Assembly (NCBI GenBank): GCA_020638495.1
Contig: JACKIN010000002.1
Coordinates: 186,001 to 250,000, forward strand
Length of the DNA: 64,000 bases
Direction of reading: 5' to 3'
Source: Geminicoccaceae bacterium
GTDB taxonomy: Bacteria > Pseudomonadota > Alphaproteobacteria > Geminicoccales > Geminicoccaceae
Under the pieces are notes generated by a model, which was given only the letters and a program-made list of their open reading frames with translations, made no database searches and had not been told where the DNA came from. This document shows, one piece after another, positions 25,312 through 34,244 of the stretch. Each line of letters opens with the position of its first letter. Position 1 is the first letter of the stretch. The position numbers were made by a program, and so were the translations under genes.

Positions 25312-25836
25312 TCAGGCCTCGGCGTTGCCGGTGCCGGCGCGCTTGGCGCGCGCCCGCTGCTGCGCCAGACGCGGCCGCCGTCTGCGGCGCGCCTCGAGCA
25401 GCGCCTCGATGCGGTTGCCGAGGTAGAGGCCGAGCGGCAAGCCGATGATCATGAAGGGCAGGCTGCCGAGCAGGATCGGCACGAGGATGTGGCCGCCGAG
25501 GTCGGTGATGCTGTCGAGCGAGGCGAAGAATTCCTCACGCAACCTCAAGTGGCAATCGACGACCTGGCAACCAATCTTGTAGTAGAGCAGATAGGTCGGC
25601 GCCATGGTGAACGGGTTGACCACGAAGCTGCCGACCAGCATCGCCGGCAGGTTCATCTTGGCGCTGTGGAAGCGGTTCCAGGCGAGGGTGACGGCGACGC
25701 AGATGAGGGCCTGCAGCCCGACCGTCGGCGAGAAGCCGATCACCAGCCCGATCCCCAGCGACCAGCCGAGCATGCCGGGCCGATAGGCCTTGGAGCGCCA
25801 TGTGCGCAGCATGGGGCGCAGGATCTTGAACTTCAT
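25312..25836 (-). CDS. DUF2062 membrane protein
   Basis: 174 aa from ATG 25836; the frame extends to 25929, but the start at MKFKILRPMLRTWRSK fits the family. DUF2062 hallmarks: GWSLGIGLVIGFSPTVGLQ, NLPAMLVGSFVVNPFTMAPTY and LGSLPFMIIGLPLGLYLG, making three to four spans with a basic C-terminal tail rich in Arg. Function in the membrane is unknown; often encoded near lipid or envelope genes. Here it is 187 bp downstream of a CDP-alcohol phosphatidyltransferase gene on the same strand. Confidence 0.85.
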   Translation of the reverse strand: MKFKILRPMLRTWRSKAYRPGMLGWSLGIGLVIGFSPTVGLQALICVAVTLAWNRFHSAKMNLPAMLVGSFVVNPFTMAPTYLLYYKIGCQVVDCHLRLREEFFASLDSITDLGGHILVPILLGSLPFMIIGLPLGLYLGNRIEALLEARRRRRPRLAQQRARAKRAGTGNAEA

Positions 25837-26023
25837 CCGCCCATTCCGGTCACGGCCGGGGCCGTCCCTGCCTGCCCCGTGCCATCTTCGTGCAGCATGC
25901 CCGAATTGCCTGGGCAATGCGACATGCACGTCGGGAGAATTCTAGCGGTTCCGGGTTGCCTGATGGTTAACGATGGCGGCCGACCGGTCGCAAACGGCGT
26001 CGGCCTGGTCTGTCGCCCGGCCA

Positions 26024-26593
26024 TCAGCCCCGATTGGCGACCATGTGGCGCAGGTCGACGGTCCGCAGGAAACCCATCGTGTAGTCGATGCCGGACCAGG
26101 CGGTGACCACCGTGGCGACCAGCAGGAGCGAGAAGACCAGCGTCGCGTAGGCGCCGGCCAGCACGCCGCCGCTCGCCAGCACCAGCGCCACCGTGCCGAT
26201 CTGCACGACCCCCTGGAACACGGCCTTGATCTTGCCGCTCTGCCGGGCCCCCATGGTGACGCCGTTCTGCTCGGAGAAGATGCGCAAATACGAGACCAGG
26301 ATGTCGCGGCTGATGATCACCGCCACCATCCACATCGGCATCCACCCCGCATCGAGGAAGGTGAGGAAGACCAGCGCCCGGTAGAGGCTGTCGGCGAGCG
26401 GGTCGACGATCTTGCCGAAGGGCGAGGCCACGCCGAGCTTGCGCGCCATGTGGCCGTCGAGCAGGTCCGAGACCTCGGCCACGAGCATCACGAGGATGGT
26501 GGCCAGCAGGGCTGCCGTGCCGCCCTCGGCGATCAGCAGCATGACCAGCGGGCCGCAGAGGATCCGGCCGAGGCTCAGGAGATTGGGCAGCAT
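26024..26593 (-). CDS. CDP-alcohol phosphatidyltransferase (PgsA-like)
   Basis: 189 aa integral membrane enzyme from ATG 26593 (MLPNLLSLGRILCGP). The catalytic CDP-OH-P motif is complete: DG-x2-AR-x8-G-x3-D-x3-D in DGHMARKLGVASPFGKIVD followed by PLADS. About six spans. Family enzymes displace CMP from CDP-diacylglycerol, typically with glycerol-3-phosphate to start phosphatidylglycerol synthesis. A second housekeeping pgsA may exist elsewhere, so this copy could use another alcohol. It follows the HAD phosphatase gene by 22 bp, so the two are probably co-transcribed and functionally linked (for example phosphatidylglycerol phosphate dephosphorylation, speculative). Confidence 0.88.
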   Translation of the reverse strand: MLPNLLSLGRILCGPLVMLLIAEGGTAALLATILVMLVAEVSDLLDGHMARKLGVASPFGKIVDPLADSLYRALVFLTFLDAGWMPMWMVAVIISRDILVSYLRIFSEQNGVTMGARQSGKIKAVFQGVVQIGTVALVLASGGVLAGAYATLVFSLLLVATVVTAWSGIDYTMGFLRTVDLRHMVANRG

Positions 26594-26615
26594 GCGCACT
26601 GCAACAGGTCCATGC

Positions 26616-27425
26616 TCAATGGCGTGCGGCGAGCAGCCGGTCCGCCAGCTCACGGAACCCGAGGCCGCCCTTCTGGCGTGTGATCCAGCGCGGAAGCGCG
26701 TCGATGACGTCGAAATAGCGTTCTAGGTTCGCCACGCCTATCGAGCAAGGAAAACTCCCGAACATCGGCGCATCGTTGGGCGAGTCGCCGACGAAGGCCG
26801 CCCGCATCCCGAGCTGCTCCGGCGTCGTGCCGAGCTCCTCGGCGATGAGCCGCTCGCACATCGAGCGCTTGTCATAAGTGCCGAACCAGCCGTTGACGTG
26901 GATCGAGCTGACCTTGGCCACCGCGCCCGCCGCCTCGAAGAGCTCGACGATGCGCCGGATCGAGGCTTCCGGCAGCGGGCCCACGTCCTCGGCGAAGTCG
27001 ATGGCGAGATCGCAGTCCCGCCCCGCCTGGTCGGCGGCGATGGCCGCCCCCGGCACTTCCTTCAGCACCTGCGCCGCGATGCCGTCCAGCCGCCGCCGGT
27101 TGGCCGCCCGCGTCGCCGCGTCCTGCACGTAGACCCGCCGCATGCGCCGGGCTGCCCGGTCGTAGCGGTAGTAGAAGGCGCCGTTCTCGCCCACCACCGC
27201 GCGCACCGGCCAGAGCCGCGCTATCAGGTCGCACCAGCCGGCCGGCCGGCCGGTCACCGGCACGACGGTGATCCCCGCCGCATCCAGCTCCTCGAGCGCC
27301 GCGTAGGCGGTGGCCGGCAGCCTTCCGTCCAGGGTCAGCGTGTCGTCGATATCGGTGAACAGCAGCTCGACGCCGGCAGCGACCTCAGCGGGCATGGCTT
27401 CCAGGGGCTCCGGCATTCCCGGCAT
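26616..27425 (-). CDS. HAD-IIB family phosphatase (Cof/mannosyl-3-phosphoglycerate phosphatase-like)
   Basis: About 269 aa from ATG 27425; alternative starts are at 27416 and 27395 (MPAEVAAGVELLF). HAD motif I is LLFTDIDDTLTLDG with the nucleophile Asp, motif II lies in VVPVTGRPAGW, motif III is a Lys near DKRSM, and motif IV is AFVGDSPNDAPMF. The C2B cap lies between VVGENGAFYY and AIDFAEDVG. Substrate unknown: a sugar phosphate or phosphoglycerate. Directly upstream of the phosphatidyltransferase gene. The open frame continues into the IS1182 copy, but that part is not real. Confidence 0.82.
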   Translation of the reverse strand: MPGMPEPLEAMPAEVAAGVELLFTDIDDTLTLDGRLPATAYAALEELDAAGITVVPVTGRPAGWCDLIARLWPVRAVVGENGAFYYRYDRAARRMRRVYVQDAATRAANRRRLDGIAAQVLKEVPGAAIAADQAGRDCDLAIDFAEDVGPLPEASIRRIVELFEAAGAVAKVSSIHVNGWFGTYDKRSMCERLIAEELGTTPEQLGMRAAFVGDSPNDAPMFGSFPCSIGVANLERYFDVIDALPRWITRQKGGLGFRELADRLLAARH

Positions 27426-27521
27426 GGCGGTCCGATCCAAAAAAACATGCGTTCGAGCACATCGCCGCATGCCGGAAGGCCCGGCAGGCGCTCGCATCTC
27501 GCGGCCGATCACCCTATATAG

Positions 27522-28989
27522 CAGCGTGTTGACGAAATCCGCCTGATCGTGATTCGGTGACAGCGGGATGGCGGGGAGGGACGGCATGGCGTTGGGTCGG
27601 CAGTCAGAGCGGCAGAGCGAGCTATTGCTGAGCTGGTCAGAGCTGCCACGGTCGCAGGGTCATCCGTTTTATGACCGGCTGGAGGAGATCCTGCGTGCTG
27701 CCGGTTTTGACCGGCATGTCGAGACGCTCTGCCAGCCGCATTATTCGTCGGCGGCCCGGGGTCGCAAGTCGCTGCCGCCCGGGCGCTACTTCCGCATGCT
27801 GCTGGTGGGCTACTTCGAGGGAATCGACAGTGAGCGGGGGATCGAGTGGCGTTGTGCGGACAGCCTGAGCCTGCGCGAGTTCCTGCTGTTGGCGAGCCGG
27901 GAGGGCGTGCCGGATCACTCCTGGCTGTCGCGGACCCGCTCGCGTCTGCCCTTGGAGGTGCATGACGAGGTCTTCGCCTGGGTGCTGCAGCGGCTGGCCG
28001 AGCACGGGCTGATCAAGGGCGCGCGGATCGGGGTCGATGCCTCGACCATGGAGGCGCATGCGGCGCTGCGGGCCATCGTTCGCCGGGAGACGGGCGAAGG
28101 CTACCGGGAGATGCTGAAGCGGCTCGCAGTCGAGAGCGGCATCGAGACGCCGACCGCGGACGACCTGATCCGGCTCGATCGCAAGAGGCCCGGCAAGAAG
28201 CTGTCGAACGAGGACTGGGAGAGCCCGACCGACAGTGATGCCCGCATCGCCCGGATGAAGGACGGCCGCACCAGGCTGGCCTACAAGCCCGAGCATGCCG
28301 TCGATCTCGACACCGGCGCCGTTCTCGCTGCTCCCGTCCATCACGCCGACCGCGGCGATGCCAAGACCCTGCCGAAGACGATCGATAAGACCATCCGGAA
28401 CCTGGCAGCGATCGAACGCGCACCAACGACCGAGGCGCCCGCGGAACTGGTCGCCGACAAGGGCTACCACAGCCGTGATGGCCTGAAAGAACTCCACGAC
28501 AGCCCCTGGAAAACCCGCATCGCCGAGCCGACACCACCGACCGGCAAGGGTGGCATCCTGCGTTGGCATGGCGACGACCAGGCCAGAAACGCCGTTTACG
28601 GCAACCGCCGCCGGCTGCTCTCCGGCGTTGCCAAGCAAGCCTTCAAGCTCAGAACCGAGATTGTCGAGCGCGCCTTCGCGCTGACCCTCGACCGCGGCGG
28701 CATGCGCCGAACCTGGCTGCGTGGTCGCGACAACGTCCAAAAACGCTACCTGATCCACATCGCCGGCTACAATCTGGGGTTGATCATGCGGCTTCTCACC
28801 GGCTCCGGCACCCCAAGGCGCTGGGCGGGCGCGAATCCATGGCTGTTCTGGCTCTCGATGCCGCTCGATGCCGATCACCGAGCCCTCTGGCTCGCGATCG
28901 TCCCCCAGAACGAGCCATCACCGGTCGCGACCGCAGTCTTCGTGATCGGACTCGAGGGTCGCTGAAACTCGCAATTCCGCAACACGCTG
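27522..28989 (+). mobile_element. IS1182-type insertion sequence, copy 2
   Basis: 1468 bp with the same CAGCGTGTTG inverted-repeat ends as copy 1 and no visible difference in sequence. Flanked by the 4 bp duplication ATAG (27518-27521 and 28990-28993), different from copy 1's TTAG. It sits in the gap between the HAD phosphatase and typA, and its right end is 48 bp before the typA ATG. Confidence 0.92.
27568..28965 (+). CDS. IS1182-family transposase, copy 2
   Basis: 465 aa, residue-for-residue the same as copy 1, with an intact DDE core (GVDAST, VADKGYHS, EIVERAFA). Starts 46 bp inside the left inverted repeat. Transcription of this gene runs toward typA, which follows in the same direction. 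Confidence 0.93.
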   Translation: MAGRDGMALGRQSERQSELLLSWSELPRSQGHPFYDRLEEILRAAGFDRHVETLCQPHYSSAARGRKSLPPGRYFRMLLVGYFEGIDSERGIEWRCADSLSLREFLLLASREGVPDHSWLSRTRSRLPLEVHDEVFAWVLQRLAEHGLIKGARIGVDASTMEAHAALRAIVRRETGEGYREMLKRLAVESGIETPTADDLIRLDRKRPGKKLSNEDWESPTDSDARIARMKDGRTRLAYKPEHAVDLDTGAVLAAPVHHADRGDAKTLPKTIDKTIRNLAAIERAPTTEAPAELVADKGYHSRDGLKELHDSPWKTRIAEPTPPTGKGGILRWHGDDQARNAVYGNRRRLLSGVAKQAFKLRTEIVERAFALTLDRGGMRRTWLRGRDNVQKRYLIHIAGYNLGLIMRLLTGSGTPRRWAGANPWLFWLSMPLDADHRALWLAIVPQNEPSPVATAVFVIGLEGR

Positions 28990-29037
28990 ATAGGCCGCCA
29001 CCGGCGCGATTGGCGCCCCTTCCGGACCCCGACCCTC

Positions 29038-30861
29038 ATGAATTTGCGCAACATCGCGATCATCGCGCATGTCGACCATGGCAAGACGACCATGGTCGAC
29101 CGCCTGCTCCAGCAATCCGGCACCTTCCGCGACAACCAGCGGGTGGCCGAGCGCGCCATGGACAGCAACGACCTCGAGCGCGAGCGCGGCATCACCATCC
29201 TCGCCAAGTGCACCTCCGTGCTCTGGCACGACACCCGCATCAACATCGTCGACACGCCGGGCCACGCCGATTTCGGCGGCGAGGTCGAGCGCATCCTCTC
29301 CATGGTCGATTCCTGCCTGCTCCTGGTCGACGCCGCCGAGGGGCCGATGCCGCAGACCAAGTTCGTCCTCGGCAAGGCCTTGAAGATCGGCCTGCGGCCC
29401 ATCGTGGTCATCAACAAGGTCGACAAGCCCGAGCAGCGTGCGGAGGAGGTCCTGAACGAGATCTTCGACCTCTTCGCCGCCCTCGACGCCGACGAGCACC
29501 AGCTCGACTTCCCGCACATCTACGCCTCGGCCAAGAACGGCTGGGCGGTCAGCGAGATGGGCGACACCCCCGTCGACATGAGCCCGCTCTTCGAGCTCAT
29601 CGTCCGCCACGTCCGCCCGCCGGTGGCCGACCCGGACGGCCCCTTCCGCATGCTGGCCACCACGCTCGAGAACAACCCCTATCTCGGCCGCCTGCTCACC
29701 GGCCGGATCGAGAGCGGCGTGGTCCGCGCCAACCAGAGCATCAAGGCGCTGAGCCGCACCGGCGAGGTCGTCGAGCAGGGCCGCGTCTCCAAGATCCTGG
29801 CCTTTCGCGGCCTCGACCGCCTGCCGGTCGACGAGGCCGAGGCCGGCGACATCATCGCCATCGCCGGGCTGACCAAGGCCACCGTCGCCGACACGCTCGC
29901 CGACCCCGCCGTCGAGGCACCCATCGCCGCCCAGCCGATCGATCCCTCGACCATCGCCATGACCTTCTCGGTCAACGACAGCCCCTATGCCGGCCAGGAC
30001 GGCACCAAGGTCACCTCGCGCCAGATCTGGGACCGCCTCGTGCGCGAGGCCGAGGGCAACGTCGCCATCCGCATCAGCCGCTCGCCCGAGAACGACGCCT
30101 TCGAGGTGGCGGGGCGAGGCGAGCTGCAGCTCGGCGTGCTCATCGAGACCATGCGCCGCGAGGGCTTCGAGCTCTCGATCAGCCGCCCCCGCGTCCTCTT
30201 CCAGGAGGACCCCGAGACCGGCAAGCGCCTCGAGCCGATCGAGGAGGTCGTCATCGACGTCGACGAGGAATATGCCGGTGCCGTCGTCGAGAAGCTGACC
30301 CGCCGCAAGGGCGACCTCACCGAGATGCGCCCCGCCGGCGCCGGCAAGCAGCGCCTCGTCTTCCACTGCCCGTCCCGCTCGCTCATCGGCTATCATGGCG
30401 AGTTCCTCACCGACACCCGCGGCACCGGCGTCATGAACCGCCTCTTCTTCGCCTGGCAGCCCTACAGGGGGCCCATCGCCCAGCGCCACACGGGCGTCAT
30501 CGTCAGCGGCGAGCAGGGCGAGGCCGTCGGCTACGCCCTCTGGAACCTCGAGGACCGGGGCTCGATGTTCGTCGAGCACGGCACCAAGGTCTATTCCGGC
30601 ATGATCATCGGCGAGCACAACCGCGGCAACGACCTCGAGGTCAACCCGCTCAAGGGCAAGAAGCTGAGCAACGTCCGCGCCGCCGGCAAGGACGACGCCA
30701 TCCTCCTCACCCCGCCCGTCCGCCTCACCCTCGAGCAGGCCATCGCCTATATCGCCGACGACGAGCTGGTCGAGGTCACCCCCAAATACATCCGCCTCAG
30801 AAAGCGCATCCTCGACCCCAGCGAGCGCAAGAAAGCCGCCCGCCGCCCCGAGGTGGCGTGA
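29038..30861 (+). CDS. typA: Ribosome-associated GTPase TypA/BipA
   Basis: 607 aa, full family length. The G domain has G1 AHVDHGKTT (residues 10-18), G2 near RGITI, G3 DTPGHADFGGEV and G4 NKVDKP. EF-G-like domain II (residues ~200-290) and domains III and V follow, then the BipA-specific C-terminal domain (YSGMIIGEHNRGNDLEVNPLKGKK). It assists 50S subunit assembly and stress adaptation. The ATG at 29038 is only 48 bp from the right end of IS1182 copy 2, so any native promoter further upstream has been displaced; expression may now depend on the IS or on a promoter in those 48 bp. Followed 20 bp later by an HD hydrolase gene. Confidence 0.95.
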   Translation: MNLRNIAIIAHVDHGKTTMVDRLLQQSGTFRDNQRVAERAMDSNDLERERGITILAKCTSVLWHDTRINIVDTPGHADFGGEVERILSMVDSCLLLVDAAEGPMPQTKFVLGKALKIGLRPIVVINKVDKPEQRAEEVLNEIFDLFAALDADEHQLDFPHIYASAKNGWAVSEMGDTPVDMSPLFELIVRHVRPPVADPDGPFRMLATTLENNPYLGRLLTGRIESGVVRANQSIKALSRTGEVVEQGRVSKILAFRGLDRLPVDEAEAGDIIAIAGLTKATVADTLADPAVEAPIAAQPIDPSTIAMTFSVNDSPYAGQDGTKVTSRQIWDRLVREAEGNVAIRISRSPENDAFEVAGRGELQLGVLIETMRREGFELSISRPRVLFQEDPETGKRLEPIEEVVIDVDEEYAGAVVEKLTRRKGDLTEMRPAGAGKQRLVFHCPSRSLIGYHGEFLTDTRGTGVMNRLFFAWQPYRGPIAQRHTGVIVSGEQGEAVGYALWNLEDRGSMFVEHGTKVYSGMIIGEHNRGNDLEVNPLKGKKLSNVRAAGKDDAILLTPPVRLTLEQAIAYIADDELVEVTPKYIRLRKRILDPSERKKAARRPEVA

Positions 30862-30881
30862 TCCAGGGGCGCCGGCCCTGC

Positions 30882-31499
30882 ATGACCGCCGCTGCCGCCA
30901 CGCTCCTCGACTTCCTGACGCTCAGCGAAGCCCTGAAACGCGAACTCCGTCACAGCTGGCTCTCCGACGGCCGCCAGGAAAGCGTCGCCGAGCATTCCTG
31001 GCAGATGGCGCTCTTCGCCATCCTCGCCCACCCCCACCTCGAGGAGCCGGTCGATCTCGGCAAAACACTCGAGATGATCACCGTCCACGACCTCGTCGAG
31101 GCGCTGGTGGGCGATGTTCCCTATTTCGAGACCGGCGAAAGGAAGCGCCTCAAGAAGCAGCGCGAGGCCGAGGCCATCGAGGACATCCGCACCCGCCTCG
31201 GCCCACCCACAGGCGACCGCGTCCGCGACCTCTTCCTCGAGTTCGAGGACCGCCAGACCCCCGAAGCCCGCTTCGCCGGCGCCATCGACAACCTCGAGGT
31301 CCAGATCCAGCACAACCTCGCCGACTTCTCCACCTGGACCGAGGCCGAGTACGGCCTGATCTACGATAAGCTCGACACCCCCTGCGCCCACGACCCGTTT
31401 CTCAAGGCGCTGGCCGAATCGGTGCGCCAACGGGCGCTGGCGAAGATGCGGGCGGGTGGGGTGGAGGTGCTCTGTACACATTGGGGCCCCGTCATCTGA
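30882..31499 (+). CDS. HD-domain hydrolase (YfbR/HDDC2-like)
   Basis: 205 aa from ATG 30882. HD metal-site residues: His in SVAEHSWQMALF, HD in ITVHDLVEALVGDVPYFE and a distal Asp in FAGAIDNLEVQIQHN. This arrangement matches the HDDC2/YfbR group, 5'-deoxynucleotidases that hydrolyse dNMPs. It follows typA by 20 bp, so it is probably co-transcribed. After its stop, the composition drops to AT-rich foreign DNA. Substrate assignment is by family only. Confidence 0.85.
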   Translation: MTAAAATLLDFLTLSEALKRELRHSWLSDGRQESVAEHSWQMALFAILAHPHLEEPVDLGKTLEMITVHDLVEALVGDVPYFETGERKRLKKQREAEAIEDIRTRLGPPTGDRVRDLFLEFEDRQTPEARFAGAIDNLEVQIQHNLADFSTWTEAEYGLIYDKLDTPCAHDPFLKALAESVRQRALAKMRAGGVEVLCTHWGPVI

Positions 31500-31546
31500 A
31501 ACCACCGCCTTTAGGCAGCGGCGATGTTTTTTAAACTTCAATAGTC

Positions 31547-32722
31547 TCAACGTAGCAATTCCCTTGCAAGCTGTATTCTTCCAAGCCTCTGAAGACCATG
31601 CGCCAAGTCTACTCGGAAATTAGACTTTCTAAATACATGTATAAGCTCTGCCTCAGCACTCTTACGAGTCTTAAGTGTTTCCAATTTGGTATCAAGTAGC
31701 ACTTCATAGATCTCGGGTATTTCATGTAGCAGGCCGATATGGAATGCAACGCTGACATCGGCAATTTCTTGGCAAGAAAGTTGATCAAGAAGCTCCTGGA
31801 TAGCGCCCCTTTCTCGCCCGGAAGCCTGGGTCATCGCCTCATAATTTATTTCAGATGCTTTAATTATGCGAGGTTTCGAGCCTTCTTTTGGCGGTGGCCA
31901 TAGAGCTAGGTGTTTTTCCGTTAACAAGCGCGCTTTGTCATCAGACAAATAACGCAGAACGGTCTCCATTCCAATTAGACCTCTTGTCTCTCTATTTTGT
32001 TGAATAAGTTTCAGCGCTTCTGCGTACTTGCGAGCGCCAATGGAGTATCTGATCATATTGTCTTCTTTTACGCAATCAAATTGAGGCGTGTTCCAATCAT
32101 CTCTGTCTGGCAGGCTACTAGCAATTCGAACTAGGTCATTGCGTGAGAGGTCAGGAGTGAAAAATCCACCCTTCCGCTCGCTGTCGAGGCAATACAGCCG
32201 ATGCATCAGGGATTTCAGAGCTTCTTGCAGTAAGTTGAGAGATTCGCGGATAACGGCGAGATTTGCTACAGACTGCCCCCGAAGACTCCGATCGCCATCG
32301 CGTGTCTCGTGATATCTGAATTCTTGACCATCCTCGTCGATTTGAGCCAGACTCAAGACGAAGGGTTTGATCTCCGCGACAATTTTCTTGAGCCATTCAT
32401 CACCTAAATTAGAACTGTCTAAATGACGCCAATGCGCAAGAATATCGTGGTTCTTAAGTGGTGCGCTATTGAGGACACCCATACCCTTAAGTTCGCGAAT
32501 CGCCATCTTCAATGCTAACTCGATGGCATGTCGCGCGTTATATAGGATGGGCAGGACCAACGTATCTCTCTTACCGTAGAGCTTTTTTTCAAATATTGCG
32601 TCAACGAGTTCGATTGCAGCTTCGATATATCCGTTGATATAGTATTGTTCGTCACCTTGATCGCCAATACAAGCATTCCACTCCCAATTATCTCCAGGTG
32701 AAAAAAATGGATCATTAGTCAA
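31547..32722 (-). CDS. AT-rich orphan gene, possible HEPN-like protein
   Basis: 391 aa, in a block with markedly lower GC than its neighbours and different codon use, indicating recent transfer. No signal peptide or span. I do not recognise a named family. Residues ~40-95 contain the pattern YINGYIEAAIELVDAI, LPILYNARHAIELALKMAI and NHDILAHWRHL, resembling the RH-x-x-EL-x-LK ... H-x-L-x-x-LW arrangement seen in uncharacterised helical (HEPN-type) proteins common in accessory islands. The C-terminal half is helical without clear motifs. It stands alone, with about 50-95 bp of AT-rich DNA on each side. Defence or stress function is only a guess. Confidence 0.7.
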   Translation of the reverse strand: MTNDPFFSPGDNWEWNACIGDQGDEQYYINGYIEAAIELVDAIFEKKLYGKRDTLVLPILYNARHAIELALKMAIRELKGMGVLNSAPLKNHDILAHWRHLDSSNLGDEWLKKIVAEIKPFVLSLAQIDEDGQEFRYHETRDGDRSLRGQSVANLAVIRESLNLLQEALKSLMHRLYCLDSERKGGFFTPDLSRNDLVRIASSLPDRDDWNTPQFDCVKEDNMIRYSIGARKYAEALKLIQQNRETRGLIGMETVLRYLSDDKARLLTEKHLALWPPPKEGSKPRIIKASEINYEAMTQASGRERGAIQELLDQLSCQEIADVSVAFHIGLLHEIPEIYEVLLDTKLETLKTRKSAEAELIHVFRKSNFRVDLAHGLQRLGRIQLARELLR

Positions 32723-32816
32723 TGAACTGGGCTTTCTTTAAGTTTTAGCGGAGAAAAATGGGTCCAGGACATATTTCATATGTGGCAACGGCGCTTCGAA
32801 TTTCTTTGGTCCGAGA

Positions 32817-33563
32817 CTACACCACCCCCTCCCTTCCCACTCCCCGGCAATCCATCTCGAAGTCCAGCCCCACCACCGGCGGCCGCTCGTAGAACCACGT
32901 CAGCCCATGCGCCGCTGCCCCGCGCCGCACGATCTCCTCCGCGAAAAACGGAAAGAGATCGAAGACCGTGTAGGCCTGGCTTGCCGTCGTGTCGGGCCAG
33001 GCGAAACCGAGGGCGGCCATGCGGCGCTCCATCTCGGCGAGGACGAAGCGGGCCTTCTCGGCCATGCCCCCCGGGCTCGTGTCGCCCGGGCGGATGACGT
33101 GGTCCCGGTAGTTGCCCTGGCCCTCCGGCACCTCGCCGCTGCCCGAGATCACGAAGCTCGGGGCATCCGACTCCGCCTCGGTGGTGAAGCAGAAGGCGTG
33201 GAAGGAGGGCTCCGCCGGCGGGTCGATCTCGGGGCAGAGATTGCTCCTGGCCACCGGGTTGACCCCGTCCCGGACAATGCCCCACGATTCGAGCCGCGCC
33301 ACATAGGCCGCGTTGAACTGCCGAAAGCCCTCCTCGGTGAAGGGGGCGGGCGAGCGGAGCTCGCAGGCGCAGAAGGCCGCGAGCGGCCGCCCGGCGGCCT
33401 CGATGATCGCCTTCGCCCGGGCGAAGCCTTCGGCGAGCGGCAGCCTTCGGCGAAAGCGCACGCGCACGATCTCGTGGCCGGCCACCGCCACCACACCGCC
33501 CGAATACTGGCTCACCCCCGGCAGATAGCGATAGCCGCCCGCCGGAAAATCCACAGGTGACAT
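32817..33563 (-). CDS. CnbZ-like (2-amino-5-chloromuconate deaminase family) RidA-related protein
   Basis: 248 aa. The opening FPAGGYRYLPGVSQYSGGVVA, the middle PLAAFCACELRSPAPFTEEG and VARSNLCPEIDPPAEPSF, and the tail WFYERPPVVGLDFEMDCRG match the family annotated as 2-amino-5-chloromuconate deaminase CnbZ, distantly related to RidA/YjgF enamine deaminases. In CnbZ the enzyme removes an amino group in chloronitrobenzene breakdown; no other gene of that pathway is here, so a housekeeping enamine/imine role is more likely. It lies 9 bp downstream of a Tag-family gene, forming a minus-strand operon with it and the aldo/keto reductase. The label is from memory of the family. Confidence 0.65.
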   Translation of the reverse strand: MSPVDFPAGGYRYLPGVSQYSGGVVAVAGHEIVRVRFRRRLPLAEGFARAKAIIEAAGRPLAAFCACELRSPAPFTEEGFRQFNAAYVARLESWGIVRDGVNPVARSNLCPEIDPPAEPSFHAFCFTTEAESDAPSFVISGSGEVPEGQGNYRDHVIRPGDTSPGGMAEKARFVLAEMERRMAALGFAWPDTTASQAYTVFDLFPFFAEEIVRRGAAAHGLTWFYERPPVVGLDFEMDCRGVGREGVV

Positions 33564-33572
33564 CGTGCCTCC

Positions 33573-34244
33573 TCAGTCGATCGACAGCGCCAGGATCTGC
33601 GAGAGCTGGCAGAGCGGCCGGCCGGTCTCCTCCTGCCAGCGGTTGAAGACCGCCTGCAGGGCGGCGATCTCAGCCTTGCCCCTGGGCGGGCCGTCCCTGA
33701 CCTCCCAGTAGGCGAGGCCGCGCGCCACGGAATCGGTCAGGACGAACGTGTCCTTGCCGACCATGCGCAGGAAATAGGGTGCCGACTGGCCGCCCAGATG
33801 CTGCATGCGCTTGGCGAGGCTGGCCCAGAGCCCGGTGATCTCGCCCACCGGCCAACGGGCGAGCCAGCGGGCGAAGCTGCCGTGCTCTTCGGCAATCGCC
33901 AGCATCTCCCCCGCATTCGCCCGGACCGCCCGGAGCTTGCCCATGTGGCGGATCAGCCGCTTGTCCTGCAAGAGCGCCTCGAGCGCCTCGTCCGAGAGCC
34001 CCGCCACCCGGGCCGGGTCGAAGCCCAGAAAAACTTCCTCGAAGGCGGGCCACTTCCGGTCGACCAGCTCGTGCTTGAGCCCGGCCCGGAAGAGCCGGAG
34101 CGACATGGAAGAGAGGTAGCGGTCGTCGCCCGTGGCCTCGAGCTCGGCCGCACTCTTCGGCACGGCCAGCCTCGCCTGCAGCGCCGCCGAGCCCAGGCGC
34201 AGGAGGGCGGCCTCCTCGACGGCCTGGAAGCTGACCGGGTTCAT
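33573..34244 (-). CDS. DNA-3-methyladenine glycosylase I (Tag) family protein
   Basis: 223 aa. The core DDRYLSSMSLRLFRAGLKH, WPAFEEVFLGFDPARVAGLS, DKRLIRHMGKLRAVRANA and LGGQSAPYFLRMVGKDTFVLT match the Tag family of helix-hairpin-helix glycosylases, which excise 3-methyladenine from DNA. It belongs to a divergent branch: the zinc-binding Cys/His set of E. coli Tag is not evident, so activity is not assured. ATG 34244 overlaps the stop of the aldo/keto reductase by 4 bp. In the operon order reductase, Tag-like, CnbZ-like. Confidence 0.8.
   Translation of the reverse strand: MNPVSFQAVEEAALLRLGSAALQARLAVPKSAAELEATGDDRYLSSMSLRLFRAGLKHELVDRKWPAFEEVFLGFDPARVAGLSDEALEALLQDKRLIRHMGKLRAVRANAGEMLAIAEEHGSFARWLARWPVGEITGLWASLAKRMQHLGGQSAPYFLRMVGKDTFVLTDSVARGLAYWEVRDGPPRGKAEIAALQAVFNRWQEETGRPLCQLSQILALSID

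Noticed and set aside
23324..28989. Composite transposon carried by the two IS1182 copies
   Set aside because: Each copy has its own matching target duplication (TTAG and ATAG), so they inserted separately; the outer flanks do not match.
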